A stretch of DNA of 41,205 nt from Candidatus Cloacimonadota bacterium (GCA_020532085.1 JAJBAV010000026.1:1-41205); one strand, 5' to 3'. Shown: positions 1-8,250, counted from the stretch's first letter. Notes: generated by a model not told the origin, from the letters alone. Made by a program: numbers and translations.

Positions 1-2
1 TC

Positions 3-116
3 TGCCAAGTGATCAGAATCTGCCTGCAACGCGTCACCCACTACAACAAGTCACCATATAGAGCCGATCTGATCGAACCATGGCAAATGAAAATCAGGCT
101 GGTATAAAAAAATGGG
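3..116 (+). CDS. possible C-terminal tail of a protein starting left of the window
   Basis: One plus-strand frame is open from the window edge to a TAA at 114-116 and reads as 37 residues ending in MKIRLV. It is rich in basic and hydrophobic residues and could be the end of a real protein, but no motif is recognisable. The frame is short enough to be open by chance. It would end 87 bases before the next gene. This is offered only as a candidate for the edge. Confidence 0.22.
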
Positions 117-138
117 GGAATGCCAGAATGATTTTCCC

Positions 139-144
139 TTGACA
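139..144 (+). promoter_or_regulatory. TTGACA box (-35-like) upstream of the solenoid gene
   Basis: An exact TTGACA begins 65 bases before the ATG at 204. No convincing TATAAT-like hexamer lies 16-18 bases downstream (the bases there read CCTTTG). It is listed because the same box recurs at nearly the same distance from several other gene starts in this window. The rest of 1-203 shows nothing else that I can support. Confidence 0.45.
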
Positions 145-203
145 TTTTCCTGCCCCAATGGCCTTTGGCATTTTGAGAAGAAAACCATTGAAAAGGAGAC
201 AAG

Positions 204-1013
204 ATGCTTACCATCGACTGGAAGGAAAGGCTGAAAAAGGACACGGCCGAATATCTGGAAAAGAAGCTGCCAAAAAACGATTTTGACTTTGAAATAATCT
301 TCATCGCCTATCCGGAACGGGTCAATGGCAAGATACCTCCCGAAGTGATCGTGCACGTGGCCAACAGCATCGTGCAGAAGCTGGGCAAGAACCACGAAAA
401 ATACCTTCCCTTCTACAAGTATCTTTGGGATAAGAAAGGCGAGAACGGCAGAACGGCCTTCATCGCCATCATGGCCAAGCTGGCCGGGAAAAAACCGGCG
501 GTGTACCTGCCCCTGGTGCAGAGCGCCGTGAACAACGCCCAGGACGCGCAGCTGGCCTCCCTGCTGGAAAAGGTGATGCTGCCCCTGATGCGCAAACAGC
601 CGGACAAGTATCTGGCTTACGCCTACGACTGGGCACGCTCCGGCAAGGAACTGGTGCGCAAGCAGGCTGTGAACCTGCTAATCAAGCTTTTAAGAAAGAA
701 TCCCGAACTGGGCGGGGAGGTGGTGCAGCATTTCATCAACCAGTGGCTGCAGCCCCTCGGAGACCTCGCCTCGACCCATGTGGCGCTGCTCAAGGCGGTT
801 TACAAGCTGGACGGGGAACTGTATCTGGACGTCTGGCGCCAGCACGTTCACAGCCGCGATCCCCAAAGCGCGGAGATCCTCTGCGCCTCCCTGCAGGGTT
901 ACCATCCGGAGATCGAGGCGATTGTGGATCCCTGGACCAAAAGCGGCAACGCCAGGCTGAAAAAGGCCGCTGTGGCCGCTCAGCGCGTATTGCAAAAGAA
1001 GAAGACAGCCTGA
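204..1013 (+). CDS. alpha-solenoid (HEAT-like) protein, function unknown
   Basis: The 269-residue protein has no signal peptide and is probably cytoplasmic. It is almost entirely helical in character, with repeating amphipathic helices such as those around residues 95-120, 125-160 and 165-190, and a basic C-terminus ending KKKTA. This resembles HEAT-repeat or DNA-alkylation-repair-type solenoids, but I see no catalytic motif and name no substrate. The ATG is preceded by AAAAGGAGA at good spacing, and a TTGACA box lies 65 bases upstream. The stop is directly followed by the ATG of greA, so the two are probably cotranscribed. The family assignment rests on helical pattern only. Confidence 0.7.
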   Translation: MLTIDWKERLKKDTAEYLEKKLPKNDFDFEIIFIAYPERVNGKIPPEVIVHVANSIVQKLGKNHEKYLPFYKYLWDKKGENGRTAFIAIMAKLAGKKPAVYLPLVQSAVNNAQDAQLASLLEKVMLPLMRKQPDKYLAYAYDWARSGKELVRKQAVNLLIKLLRKNPELGGEVVQHFINQWLQPLGDLASTHVALLKAVYKLDGELYLDVWRQHVHSRDPQSAEILCASLQGYHPEIEAIVDPWTKSGNARLKKAAVAAQRVLQKKKTA

Positions 1014-1493
1014 ATGGATTTGAGCATACTGATCACCCCCGCGGGCATGGAAGCCATCCAGCGCCGCATCCAAACGCTGATGGGCGAACGCCCGGAAGTG
1101 GTGAAGGCGATCGTGATCGCCAGGGAATTCGGCGATCTGAGCGAAAACGCTGAATACAAGGCGGCAAGGGAAAAACAGCGCCAGATCGACGGCGAGATCG
1201 ACCACCTGCGCCGGCGCTGCGCGCACCTGAAAGTGATCGACATCGACGCCATCCCCAAGGACAAGGTGCGCTTCGGCTGCGTCTGCCACACCCGCGACAA
1301 CGGCAGCGGCGAGGAGATCACCTTCCAGATCGTGGGCGTGGACGAGCTCAATTTCCACGACCGGGAAGGCATCCAGCCGGTTTCGGTGCTTTCGCCGATC
1401 GGCCAAGCGCTGCTGGGCAAGCAGGCTGGCGAAATTGCCGTGGTGAAAGCCCCGATGGGCGACCGGGCCCTAAAGATCCTGAAAATATCCTGA
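1014..1493 (+). CDS. greA: transcription elongation factor GreA/GreB family
   Basis: This 159-residue protein matches the usual GreA length. GreA enters the RNA polymerase secondary channel and stimulates cleavage of backtracked transcripts. The N-terminal coiled coil (about residues 1-75) carries the expected tip GDLSENAEYKAA, including the conserved acidic Asp and Glu that position the catalytic metal. The C-terminal FKBP-like part (about 85-159) contains the typical SPIGQALLGKQAGE motif. The ATG abuts the stop of the preceding gene with no gap, implying translational coupling. GreA and GreB are not separated here with certainty; the moderate charge of the coiled coil fits GreA. Confidence 0.93.
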   Translation: MDLSILITPAGMEAIQRRIQTLMGERPEVVKAIVIAREFGDLSENAEYKAAREKQRQIDGEIDHLRRRCAHLKVIDIDAIPKDKVRFGCVCHTRDNGSGEEITFQIVGVDELNFHDREGIQPVSVLSPIGQALLGKQAGEIAVVKAPMGDRALKILKIS

Positions 1494-1513
1494 CAAGCAT
1501 AAACGGAGTATTG

Positions 1514-2932
1514 ATGAAAGCAAAGAAAGAGACAACCAAAAACGCCCTGATCTATGAGCGGAAGAACTTCTGGAAAGAGGCTCCCGCCGCGCAGATCAAA
1601 GCGGCCCTGGCCTTCGCCGGACCCTACAAGGATTTTCTGAACAAAGCCAAAACCGAGCGCGAAACCGTGCTCTGGACGGAAGCGCTGCTCAAGGCGCACA
1701 AATTCCAGCCGATATCCGCCGCCAAGGCCGGGAAACGCGTCTATTCCATCTTCCGCGGCAAGACCATCGCCATGGCCGTGATCGGCAGCGAGCCCGTGGG
1801 CAACGGCGTGAACATGGTGGCCGCGCACGTGGACGCCCCCAGGGTGGACCTCAAGCAAAACCCTCTCTACGAGGATAAAAACAGCGACATGGCCTGCATG
1901 CGCACCCACTACTACGGCGGGATCAAGAAATACCAGTGGGTTTCCACCCCGCTGGCGCTGCACGGCATCATCGTGAAGGCCGACGGCTCCCTGCTGAAAG
2001 TAAGCCTGGGCGAGGCAGAGGACGAACCGGTCTTCATCATCCCGGACCTGCTGCCCCATCTGGCCCGCAAGGAGCAGTACACGAAGAATCTCGCCGAAGC
2101 GATCGACGCCTCGAAGATGAACCTGATCTTCAGCGGCATGCAGGAACCGAACGGCGAGGAAAAGGAAGCCCTCAAAGCCTACGCGCTGAAGCTTTTGAAC
2201 CAGAAATACGGGATCAGCGAGCGGGACTTCATCTCCGCCGAACTGCAGCTAGTGCCAGCCACTCCCGCCCGGGACGCGGGCTTGGACGCTTCGATGGTGG
2301 TGGGCTACGGCCAGGACGACCGCATCTGCGCCTACGCCGGCCTGCAGGCCATGCTGGCCAATCTGGACGCCAAACCCAAACGCACCATGGTGGTTTATTT
2401 TTCGGACAAGGAAGAGGTGGGCAGCCAGGGCAACACCGGCGCCCATTCCGTCTTCATCCAGGATTTCGTGGCCTCCCTGCTGCGGCACAACGGCGAAAAG
2501 GACAGCAGCTCGAACCTGCGCCAGACCTTCATGAACTCCATGATCCTCTCCGGCGACGTCACCGCGGCCGTGGACCCCAACTATCCGAACGTGCACGAGC
2601 GCCAGAACGCCGTGCTCTTCAACCACGGCATCGGCATCTCCAAATTCACCGGCAGCGGCGGCAAATACAGCTGCAACGACGCCAACGCGGAATTCACCGC
2701 CAAGGTGATCCGCATCTTCGCGGAAGCCGGGGTTTTCTGGCAGATGGGCGAGCTGGGCAAGGTGGATGAAGGCGGCGGCGGCACCATCGCCTACATTCTG
2801 GCAAACCTGGGCGCGGAAGTGATCGACTGCGGCACCGGCCTGATGGGCATGCACTCGCTCTACGAGCTGTGCAGCAAGGCCGACCTCTGGTCCACCTACG
2901 CCGGATACAAAGCTTTTTTGACAGCGAAATAA
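1514..2932 (+). CDS. M18 family zinc aminopeptidase
   Basis: The 472-residue cytoplasmic protein is typical of M18 (aspartyl aminopeptidase-like, clan MH) enzymes, which remove N-terminal residues from peptides with two metal ions. Metal-ligand motifs appear in order: AHVDAPR near 105, GYGQDDR near 265-270, DKEEVGSQG near 299-305, LSGDV near 346-350 and MGMHS near 446-448. The ATG at 1514 is chosen over the in-frame TTG three bases upstream because GGAG at 1505-1508 is better spaced for it. The gene lies 20 bases after greA and 24 before a lipoprotein gene. Substrate preference cannot be read from sequence. Confidence 0.93.
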   Translation: MKAKKETTKNALIYERKNFWKEAPAAQIKAALAFAGPYKDFLNKAKTERETVLWTEALLKAHKFQPISAAKAGKRVYSIFRGKTIAMAVIGSEPVGNGVNMVAAHVDAPRVDLKQNPLYEDKNSDMACMRTHYYGGIKKYQWVSTPLALHGIIVKADGSLLKVSLGEAEDEPVFIIPDLLPHLARKEQYTKNLAEAIDASKMNLIFSGMQEPNGEEKEALKAYALKLLNQKYGISERDFISAELQLVPATPARDAGLDASMVVGYGQDDRICAYAGLQAMLANLDAKPKRTMVVYFSDKEEVGSQGNTGAHSVFIQDFVASLLRHNGEKDSSSNLRQTFMNSMILSGDVTAAVDPNYPNVHERQNAVLFNHGIGISKFTGSGGKYSCNDANAEFTAKVIRIFAEAGVFWQMGELGKVDEGGGGTIAYILANLGAEVIDCGTGLMGMHSLYELCSKADLWSTYAGYKAFLTAK

Positions 2933-2956
2933 AACACTATCTCAAAGGAGGAAAAG

Positions 2957-4318
2957 ATGAGAAAAATGTTATTCGCGCTGCTGATCGTGATGCTGGCCTT
3001 GTCAGCCTGCGTAAGCAACAAGACCTACAAGGCGCAACAAGCCAAGGTCCAGATTCTGGAGGCCCGGCAGAACAATCAGGATGCCGAACTGGAAATGGCG
3101 CGTAAAGACATCATCAACAACCGGGAGAAGCTGGACCAACTGGTCATCCGGGTCAACGGCGTGGACGAGCAACTGCTGGTGCTGGAGCCGATGCAGGACG
3201 AGATCGTGACTTCGGCCACGGCCCTGGTGAACCTGCAGGGTGAGGTGGCAGCCATCAACACCCAGCTGAATGAGGCCATCGCGGCCAACGCCAAGCTGGA
3301 GCAAAAGCTCACCGCTCTCACCACCGATACCAACGACACCTTCGACGCCTATTCGGATTACCTGAAACAGATGAAGGACTCCCAAACCGGATTCGCCACC
3401 AAAGCCGAAGTTGCGCAGTTGGCCGAGGAAAGCACCCAACTGGCCCAGGTTTTGGATGACCTGACCACCGAAGTGGAATCCATCGCCCTCTATCTGGACG
3501 AACAGGACGCCATCCTGGAACAACTGGGAGAATTTGCCGAGGACCAGGCCACCTTCAACCAGAACATCGCCCTCGAGAACGAATCCCTGATGGACTTCCA
3601 GGCCACCCAGACCGCCCTGAACGAAGAACAGGCCAGGCTCAACGCCGATCAGCTCGCCCTGGTGGACGGCCAGCACAAGAGCGCTGCCCAGGAAAAGGAA
3701 GAGCTCTGGACCGAGATCACCCGCATCCGCGGCGAACTCACCACTTCCCAGGAAGAGCTCTACACCATCCGCCAGGCCCTGAGTTCCGACGTGGACGAAC
3801 TGAAGCAGAACGACGCGGAAGTGCTGACCGAAATGAGCGATCTGCGCGACCGGGTTTACACCGTGAACAGCGACCTCACCAGCCTCACCACGGACCTGCA
3901 GGCAGTGATCGTGAAAGAGCGGGCCGCGGCTGAAAAACGCCGTCTGGAAGCCCTCAGAAAGCAGTACAAGGCCGCCCTCACAGAATACAACAAACGCCGG
4001 CACGAAAACTCCATCGTGCTGTTCGAGGAGTTCCTGAAAGCAAATCCGGATTGCGAACTCAGCCCCAACGCCTACTACTGGATCGGCGAGAACTATTACA
4101 GCGCCGGCAATTTCCCCAAAGCGCTGCGCCAGTTCCAGGAAGTGGTTGACCGCTACCCGGGCCACGCCAAAGCTTGGGACGCCCAGCTGAAGATCGGTCT
4201 CACCTATTTTCAGATGAAAGATTACGAATCCACCTACAACGAACTGATGGTGATCAAGAATTACAATCCTGCCTACCCTCAGATGAAGATCGTGGACAAG
4301 TATCTGAAGAAGATCTGA
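2957..4318 (+). CDS. coiled-coil/TPR lipoprotein, YbgF (CpoB)-like
   Basis: The 453-residue protein begins with a lipoprotein signal peptide (MRKMLFALLIVMLALSAC), with the lipobox Cys at residue 18. A long coiled-coil region rich in Gln, Glu and Leu follows (about 25-335), then two or three TPR units at about 345-450, including YYWIGENYYSAGNFPKALRQF. This order is that of the Tol-Pal partner YbgF/CpoB, but the coiled coil is much longer than in E. coli. An exceptionally strong AAAGGAGG at 2944-2951 precedes the ATG, suggesting high expression. It is followed by an unknown exported protein and another TPR lipoprotein, consistent with an envelope role. No tol or pal genes are in the window. Confidence 0.85.
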   Translation: MRKMLFALLIVMLALSACVSNKTYKAQQAKVQILEARQNNQDAELEMARKDIINNREKLDQLVIRVNGVDEQLLVLEPMQDEIVTSATALVNLQGEVAAINTQLNEAIAANAKLEQKLTALTTDTNDTFDAYSDYLKQMKDSQTGFATKAEVAQLAEESTQLAQVLDDLTTEVESIALYLDEQDAILEQLGEFAEDQATFNQNIALENESLMDFQATQTALNEEQARLNADQLALVDGQHKSAAQEKEELWTEITRIRGELTTSQEELYTIRQALSSDVDELKQNDAEVLTEMSDLRDRVYTVNSDLTSLTTDLQAVIVKERAAAEKRRLEALRKQYKAALTEYNKRRHENSIVLFEEFLKANPDCELSPNAYYWIGENYYSAGNFPKALRQFQEVVDRYPGHAKAWDAQLKIGLTYFQMKDYESTYNELMVIKNYNPAYPQMKIVDKYLKKI

Positions 4319-4325
4319 ACCCACT

Positions 4326-4904
4326 ATGCGAATGATCCTGGTCCTGTTGCTGGCGCTTGCGTGCCTCCACCTCGCGGCGGAGGAGCAATATGCCAGCGCG
4401 GAACCGGAATTCATCAGCGAGCGGATCGTGGAACTGATCGACGTTTCCCGGCCGCTCATCCTGAACATTCAAGCCGGGGACCTCACTCCCCGGCTTGACT
4501 TTCTGATCCGTGGTCTGCTGCTCTCCCAGGGAGCGGATCTGCGGGAAAGCGATCCCCTGGCGGGATCGGCCTTCTCCGCCGTGGAGGGAGACAGCCTGGA
4601 CGGCCTTGCCCCCTTCGCGCTGCAAAGCCTCAATCTGGTTAGCATCGGCCTGGAACTTGGCGGCACCACGGTCGAGTATAAGAATTTTCTCTCTTACCGC
4701 AGCGAACGGTATCCCCTCTACACGTTCCAGGTGAAGCAGATCAGCTTGCCAGGCTACAAACTGCTGCATATCGACGAACTCAGCTTCACCGGCAGCGAAC
4801 ACGGCAGCGCCGGCCCGTCACTTTCCAGCCTCAAATGGTTCGAACCTGTGCTGGCCACCACCGCCCTGGCCTCGCTGATCTATCTGCTCTGGACGATCGA
4901 ATAA
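4326..4904 (+). CDS. exported protein of unknown function with C-terminal membrane segment
   Basis: The 192-residue protein starts with a hydrophobic signal sequence (residues 1-18, ending near HLAAEE) and has a probable C-terminal membrane anchor at about 171-190 (LATTALASLIYLLWTI). The middle part has no motif that I recognise and looks like alternating beta strands. It sits between two TPR lipoprotein genes, 7 bases after the first and 9 before the second, so it may be part of the same envelope complex; that is inference from position only. A second in-frame ATG at 4332 is an equally possible start. Confidence 0.72.
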   Translation: MRMILVLLLALACLHLAAEEQYASAEPEFISERIVELIDVSRPLILNIQAGDLTPRLDFLIRGLLLSQGADLRESDPLAGSAFSAVEGDSLDGLAPFALQSLNLVSIGLELGGTTVEYKNFLSYRSERYPLYTFQVKQISLPGYKLLHIDELSFTGSEHGSAGPSLSSLKWFEPVLATTALASLIYLLWTIE

Positions 4905-4913
4905 GGAATCCGC

Positions 4914-5633
4914 ATGAAATTTCCCCTTGCCCTGATGATCCTGATCTTGTTGCTGACTGCCTGCGCGCAAAACCAAACCACGCTCACCACCGAAGAAAAA
5001 CTGGCCAAGGCCGACGAGCTTTATGAACTGGGCAAATACGCCCGCGCCGCCGACCTCTATGGCGAGGTTTACTTCGAGCGCCAGTCAGCTTCTTCGGCCC
5101 GCGCCCTGCTGCGCCAGGCCGATTGCCTCTTCAAGACCAACAAGTTTGCCGAAGCCCGCCTTCTCTATCAGGAGTTTTCGGATTCCTTTCCCACCCATCC
5201 CGATGTTCCCACCGCCGTTTTCAGATACGCCGTCTGCCTGTTCGAGGAATCCCTCGGCCCCCAGTATGACCAGACCGAAACCCTGCAGTCCATCGACGCC
5301 TTCCGCCGGTTCATCGACAAATATCCAAACAGCGATCGCTACGCCGACGCCATCGGCTACATTCAGAAAGCCCAGTACAAGCTGATCGAAAAGAAATACC
5401 TGACCGGCTACATCTACTACAGGATGAAGGACTACAGCTCCGCCCTGATGTACTTCAGGGAGGTCACCGAGCTCGGCAACACCGACCGGCTGGACCGCGA
5501 AGCCCTGTATTATTCGGCCCTTTTGCTCTACAAACAGAACCTGCAGGACCAAGCCAGGACCGAGCATGACCGGCTGGTGGCCAAATATCCCGGCTCGAAG
5601 GAAGCGAAGAAACTGGCCAAGTACTTGCCATGA
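4914..5633 (+). CDS. BamD/YfiO-like TPR lipoprotein
   Basis: The 239-residue protein has a lipoprotein signal peptide with lipobox LLTAC (Cys at residue 17), then at least five TPR-like helical pairs, with repeat signatures such as ADELYELGKYARAADLY and YYRMKDYSSALMYFREV. Length and architecture match BamD, the outer-membrane lipoprotein of the beta-barrel assembly machine, which docks BamA and substrates. A generic TPR lipoprotein remains possible, since BamD lacks a diagnostic catalytic motif. An AAGGAATCCGC ribosome site precedes the ATG. Its last four bases overlap the start of nadD (ATGA), so translation is coupled. Confidence 0.82.
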   Translation: MKFPLALMILILLLTACAQNQTTLTTEEKLAKADELYELGKYARAADLYGEVYFERQSASSARALLRQADCLFKTNKFAEARLLYQEFSDSFPTHPDVPTAVFRYAVCLFEESLGPQYDQTETLQSIDAFRRFIDKYPNSDRYADAIGYIQKAQYKLIEKKYLTGYIYYRMKDYSSALMYFREVTELGNTDRLDREALYYSALLLYKQNLQDQARTEHDRLVAKYPGSKEAKKLAKYLP

Positions 5634-6214
5634 TCCGCCAGGCCTTGCTCGGAGGCAGCTTCGACCCCGTTCACAACGGACATCTGCACATCGCCCGGGA
5701 AATCCTCCGCAGCGGCAGCGCCGAGAGCGTGGTTTTTTTGCCCAACGCCCGCCACAACTTCAAGCGGGACAGCGTGTTGCTGGATTATGAACGGCGCCGG
5801 GAGCTGGTGGCCGCCGTGCTGGAGCCGGGCATGGAAGTCTGGGACGATGACGCCCAAGGCAGCGGCTATACTTCCGACCTGCTCAAACGACTTTACCAAA
5901 AGCATCCGGACCGCTGCTTCCTTTGGGTGATCGGCTCTGACAATCTGGCCGGACTGCCTCGCTGGCACGACTTCAACTGGCTGAAAGGCCAGGTGCGGTT
6001 CCTCATCATCCCCCGTCCGGGCTATCCCGCCGCTGAGGCAGTGCTGAAAAGGATCCGCCGCAAAACCCTGAAGATCACGCCCAGCGAGGTTTCCTCGACC
6101 CTTGTCCGGGCCCGGATCAAAACCGGAGAGAGCATCACGGACCTCGTGCCGCAGCGGATCGCGGAACGCGTGAAGCAGCTTTACCTGCCGCTTGTGGCCA
6201 GCCATGACAGCTAA
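5630..6214 (+). CDS. nadD: nicotinate-nucleotide adenylyltransferase
   Basis: The 194-residue enzyme transfers AMP from ATP to nicotinate mononucleotide, giving deamido-NAD in NAD biosynthesis. The nucleotidyltransferase signature GGSFDPVHNGH is at residues 7-17, and the C-terminal motif TPSEVSSTLVRARI corresponds to the family's ISSTxIR element. FLWVIGSDNLAGLPRW matches the conserved GxDxxxxLxxW segment. The ATG overlaps the preceding stop as ATGA. L-aspartate oxidase (nadB) lies elsewhere in the window at 36.1 kb, so de novo NAD synthesis is split between two loci. Confidence 0.95.
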   Translation: MIRQALLGGSFDPVHNGHLHIAREILRSGSAESVVFLPNARHNFKRDSVLLDYERRRELVAAVLEPGMEVWDDDAQGSGYTSDLLKRLYQKHPDRCFLWVIGSDNLAGLPRWHDFNWLKGQVRFLIIPRPGYPAAEAVLKRIRRKTLKITPSEVSSTLVRARIKTGESITDLVPQRIAERVKQLYLPLVASHDS

Positions 6215-6896
6215 GAAAAACATCCCAAAAGAGGAGAAATCCCGCTGGCTGGACCGGGTTCCCCTGGCCGCCAAACAGAGCTTGGGCGAGGAGATCGCCA
6301 ACAGCATCACCCACGGCACCGGGGTGGGCCTCAGCATTGCCGCGCTGGTGATCCTGCTCGTGTTCGCCGCCCGCCAGGGTGATACCTGGAAGACGGTTTC
6401 GTTCAGCATTTATGGCGCCACCCTGATCATCCTCTACCTGGCCTCAACCCTCTACCACGCCATCCCGCATCCAGGTTTCAAACGCTTTTTCCGCGTCCTC
6501 GACCACTGTTCCATTTTCCTGTTGATCGCGGGCACCTACACCCCCGTGACCATCGGTGTGATGCGCGGGGCCTGGGGCTGGACGCTGTTCGGTGTGATCT
6601 GGGCTTTGGCCATCGTGGGGATCAACCTGAAGGTCTTCGCCCTGGACCGCAGGAAAAAACTCTCCCTGCTGATCTATCTGCTGATGGGCTGGATGATCGT
6701 GATCGCCGTGAAACCACTGCTGAGCGTCCTGGAACCCGCCTCCCTGGTCTGGCTGCTCATTGGCGGCGCCTGCTATACTCTGGGCATCATCTTCTTTGTG
6801 CTCAAAAAGATGCCCTACGCCCACAGCGTCTGGCATCTCTTCGTGCTGGGGGGCAGCGTCTGCCACTTCTTCGCCATGCTCAAGCTGGTGGCCTGA
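6204..6896 (+). CDS. hemolysin III / PAQR family membrane protein
   Basis: The protein is 230 residues from the ATG at 6204; a TTG four codons upstream is less likely. Seven hydrophobic segments fit the hemolysin III/YqfA branch of the PAQR superfamily. Conserved elements include EEIANSITHGTG near residue 30, STLYHAIPH near 80, DHCSIFLLIAGTYTP near 100 and HSVWHLFVLGGSVCHFFA near the C-terminus, with the Asp and His residues proposed to bind a metal. Biochemical function of bacterial members is uncertain; hydrolase-like membrane-lipid roles have been proposed. The start overlaps the end of nadD by 11 bases. It is the last gene of the first plus-strand block. Confidence 0.9.
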   Translation: MTAKKNIPKEEKSRWLDRVPLAAKQSLGEEIANSITHGTGVGLSIAALVILLVFAARQGDTWKTVSFSIYGATLIILYLASTLYHAIPHPGFKRFFRVLDHCSIFLLIAGTYTPVTIGVMRGAWGWTLFGVIWALAIVGINLKVFALDRRKKLSLLIYLLMGWMIVIAVKPLLSVLEPASLVWLLIGGACYTLGIIFFVLKKMPYAHSVWHLFVLGGSVCHFFAMLKLVA

Positions 6897-6918
6897 GCGG
6901 AAACATCTAAAGCCACAT

Positions 6919-7229
6919 AAAAATTGGCTCTCATCCAAACTGAGTGGAAACAGCCCGTGAGGGCGACAGAATGATAGCGAGGGTGTGGAGGCGCGGCTTC
7001 AGCCGCGACGGAACCCCTCGTACACCGTGCAGATCAAACCTGATTTTCAAGGCCACCAACCCACCCCGAAACGCGGTGCGCTTCGGAGTGGGTTGGTGGC
7101 AATTTTCATTAATCCTCGTGCTGTCGCGCAACGAGGGGCTTACGCGCCCTCGCCATGACCTGTCGCCCTCCGGGCTGCCTTATGGTTGATCACTTCCACC
7201 CACTCGGCTTGAAGAGAGCCAAAAATTAG
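6919..7229. repeat. ~310-bp imperfect inverted-repeat element
   Basis: Most of the intergenic space 6897-7289 folds back on itself. The ends match inverted (AATTGGCTCTC near 6920-6933 against GAGAGCCAAAAATT near 7214-7227, continuing into a shared GAGTGG block). Inner blocks pair in the same order: CAGCCCG..GAGGGCGACAG at 6951-6969 with 7160-7177, GCGAGGG near 6977 with 7148-7154, CCCCTCGT near 7014-7021 with 7131-7138, and a 19-bp near-perfect arm at 7052-7070 with 7082-7100. No protein is encoded. It could be a MITE-like element or two inverted copies of a ~150-bp repeat; no transposase is nearby. Confidence 0.72.
7052..7100. repeat. central hairpin of the inverted-repeat element
   Basis: The arms 7052-7070 (GCCACCAACCCACCCCGAA) and 7082-7100 are complementary at 18 of 19 positions around an 11-base loop. 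The arm is GC-rich and would form a very stable stem in RNA or a cruciform in DNA. It is the centre of the larger inverted repeat and is not followed by a T-run, so it is not a classical terminator. Confidence 0.8.
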
Positions 7230-7257
7230 GGTGAAAGCCAGTACCTGGCCTTCACCC
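7229..7257 (-). terminator. intrinsic terminator of the minus-strand lipoprotein gene
   Basis: Arms GGGTGAAAGCCAG (7229-7241) and CTGGCCTTCACCC (7245-7257) pair at 12 of 13 positions around a 3-base loop. On the minus strand the hairpin is followed by TAATTTTT, as expected for termination after the gene ending at 7290. On the plus strand it is followed by GTTTT, so weak bidirectional function is possible. Confidence 0.7.
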
Positions 7258-7289
7258 CGTTTTACTGCTTCTTATTGCAGGATATAATG

Positions 7290-7934
7290 TTACAGAACTG
7301 AAACAGAGCCCTTGAGTTCCCGCAGGCTGATCTTCTGCATCCTGTCGGGGGCGTTGGGATCGGTCTTCACGCGGCCTTGCCCGAACTGCCACCACTGGTG
7401 GTCAGCCTTCCCCGGCACACAAAGGTTGAAGGGCTGGGAAGTGTGGTCCAGCGGATCGTTTCCTCCCACCATGGCCCGCGATACCAGCACAAAAACGTCA
7501 CCTGGGGCCAGGTCCAGCTCAGCCAGCGGGATCACCTGCGTGTACACGCTCTCGCATTGGCTCAAAGTGGCTTTGTACCTGAATTTCTCCGGCTGGGGCA
7601 GGCCTTGCCAGTCGGCAGGGATCTCCGCCTCGGAACGGGCAATGTTCAGATCCAGCCCCGCCAGTTGCCAGTTTTCGGAAAGATAGTAAGAAACATAGAG
7701 GTTTTGGGCATCGTTGGCCACAAAGATGTAGCCGGGTTCCACCCTGCTCCCCTCCCAGGCAGGAAGATCGATCAAGTCGCCAGATACGGCGCCCTTTACG
7801 TCAACTGTCTGAACCGCTTCGTTCTCCGCAGGTTGGGAAACATCCAAAGCGGTGATCTTGTTACCTTCCTGGCAGGCGGTGAGTACCACCAAGGCCAGGA
7901 CCATCAGCAGGCTTGTCTTTATCGCGTTGTTCAT
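7290..7934 (-). CDS. lipoprotein of unknown function
   Basis: The 214-residue protein has a lipoprotein signal peptide with lipobox LTAC (Cys at residue 21). The mature part is beta-rich with aromatic patches such as YIFVANDAQNLYVSYYLSENW and HQWWQFGQG, reminiscent of small carbohydrate-binding-like sandwich domains, but I cannot assign a family. The ATG has AGGAG (TAGGAGATTAAA) at good spacing. The gene stands alone between repeat elements, with its own predicted promoter and terminator. Isolation among repeats could reflect acquisition, but base composition does not look different by eye. Confidence 0.85.
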   Translation of the reverse strand: MNNAIKTSLLMVLALVVLTACQEGNKITALDVSQPAENEAVQTVDVKGAVSGDLIDLPAWEGSRVEPGYIFVANDAQNLYVSYYLSENWQLAGLDLNIARSEAEIPADWQGLPQPEKFRYKATLSQCESVYTQVIPLAELDLAPGDVFVLVSRAMVGGNDPLDHTSQPFNLCVPGKADHQWWQFGQGRVKTDPNAPDRMQKISLRELKGSVSVL

Positions 7935-7967
7935 TTTAATCTCCTATGAAAATGGTATGCTATGGCT

Positions 7968-7995
7968 ATAATAATCAGGGGCTCGAGGGAGGCAA
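7968..7995 (-). promoter_or_regulatory. predicted promoter of the 7290-7934 lipoprotein gene
   Basis: On the minus strand TTGCCT (7995-7990) and TATTAT (7973-7968) are separated by 16 bases. The first base of the -35 box lies 61 bases upstream of the start codon, the same distance seen for the TTGACA boxes of other genes in this window. Confidence 0.45.
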
Positions 7996-8079
7996 ATAAT
8001 ATTTCAATGTTTGGGTGATTATTTTTGTAAGCCGGGTCAGCCTGCCAGGCTTATCTATCTCATATTCAAAATGTTAGAG

Positions 8080-8246
8080 TTCATTGCGCAAACAAGGGCA
8101 CAGGATTATAGATCAGTGGGGTAGATCAGAAACATTCTTGCGGAGCCCCTCCGGGTGTAATCCTCAGGCTTTGCCGCGCTTTCAAGTATAGGTGCCTTGA
8201 TCTTTGCAAGATCATTGTGATATCGCGAGATATTCACTGCGCAAAC
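8080..8246. repeat. short direct repeat flanking a gene-free segment
   Basis: TTCATTGCGCAAAC at 8080-8093 and TTCACTGCGCAAAC at 8233-8246 differ at one base and bracket about 140 bases with no believable gene. The intervening sequence also contains TAGATCAG twice, near 8109 and 8121. The second copy ends just left of the palindromic element at 8251. No function is evident. Confidence 0.4.
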
Positions 8247-8250
8247 CCCA

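Noticed and set aside
980-2059. 359-codon minus-strand frame opposite greA and the aminopeptidase gene
   Set aside because: It crosses two convincing plus-strand genes and shows no domain.
3002-4468. 488-codon minus-strand frame opposite the YbgF-like gene
   Set aside because: Low-complexity shadow of the coiled-coil gene, with no ribosome site and no recognisable domain.
6944-7189. short plus-strand frame inside the 310-bp inverted repeat
   Set aside because: No ribosome site, no similarity, and the sequence is explained by the inverted repeat.
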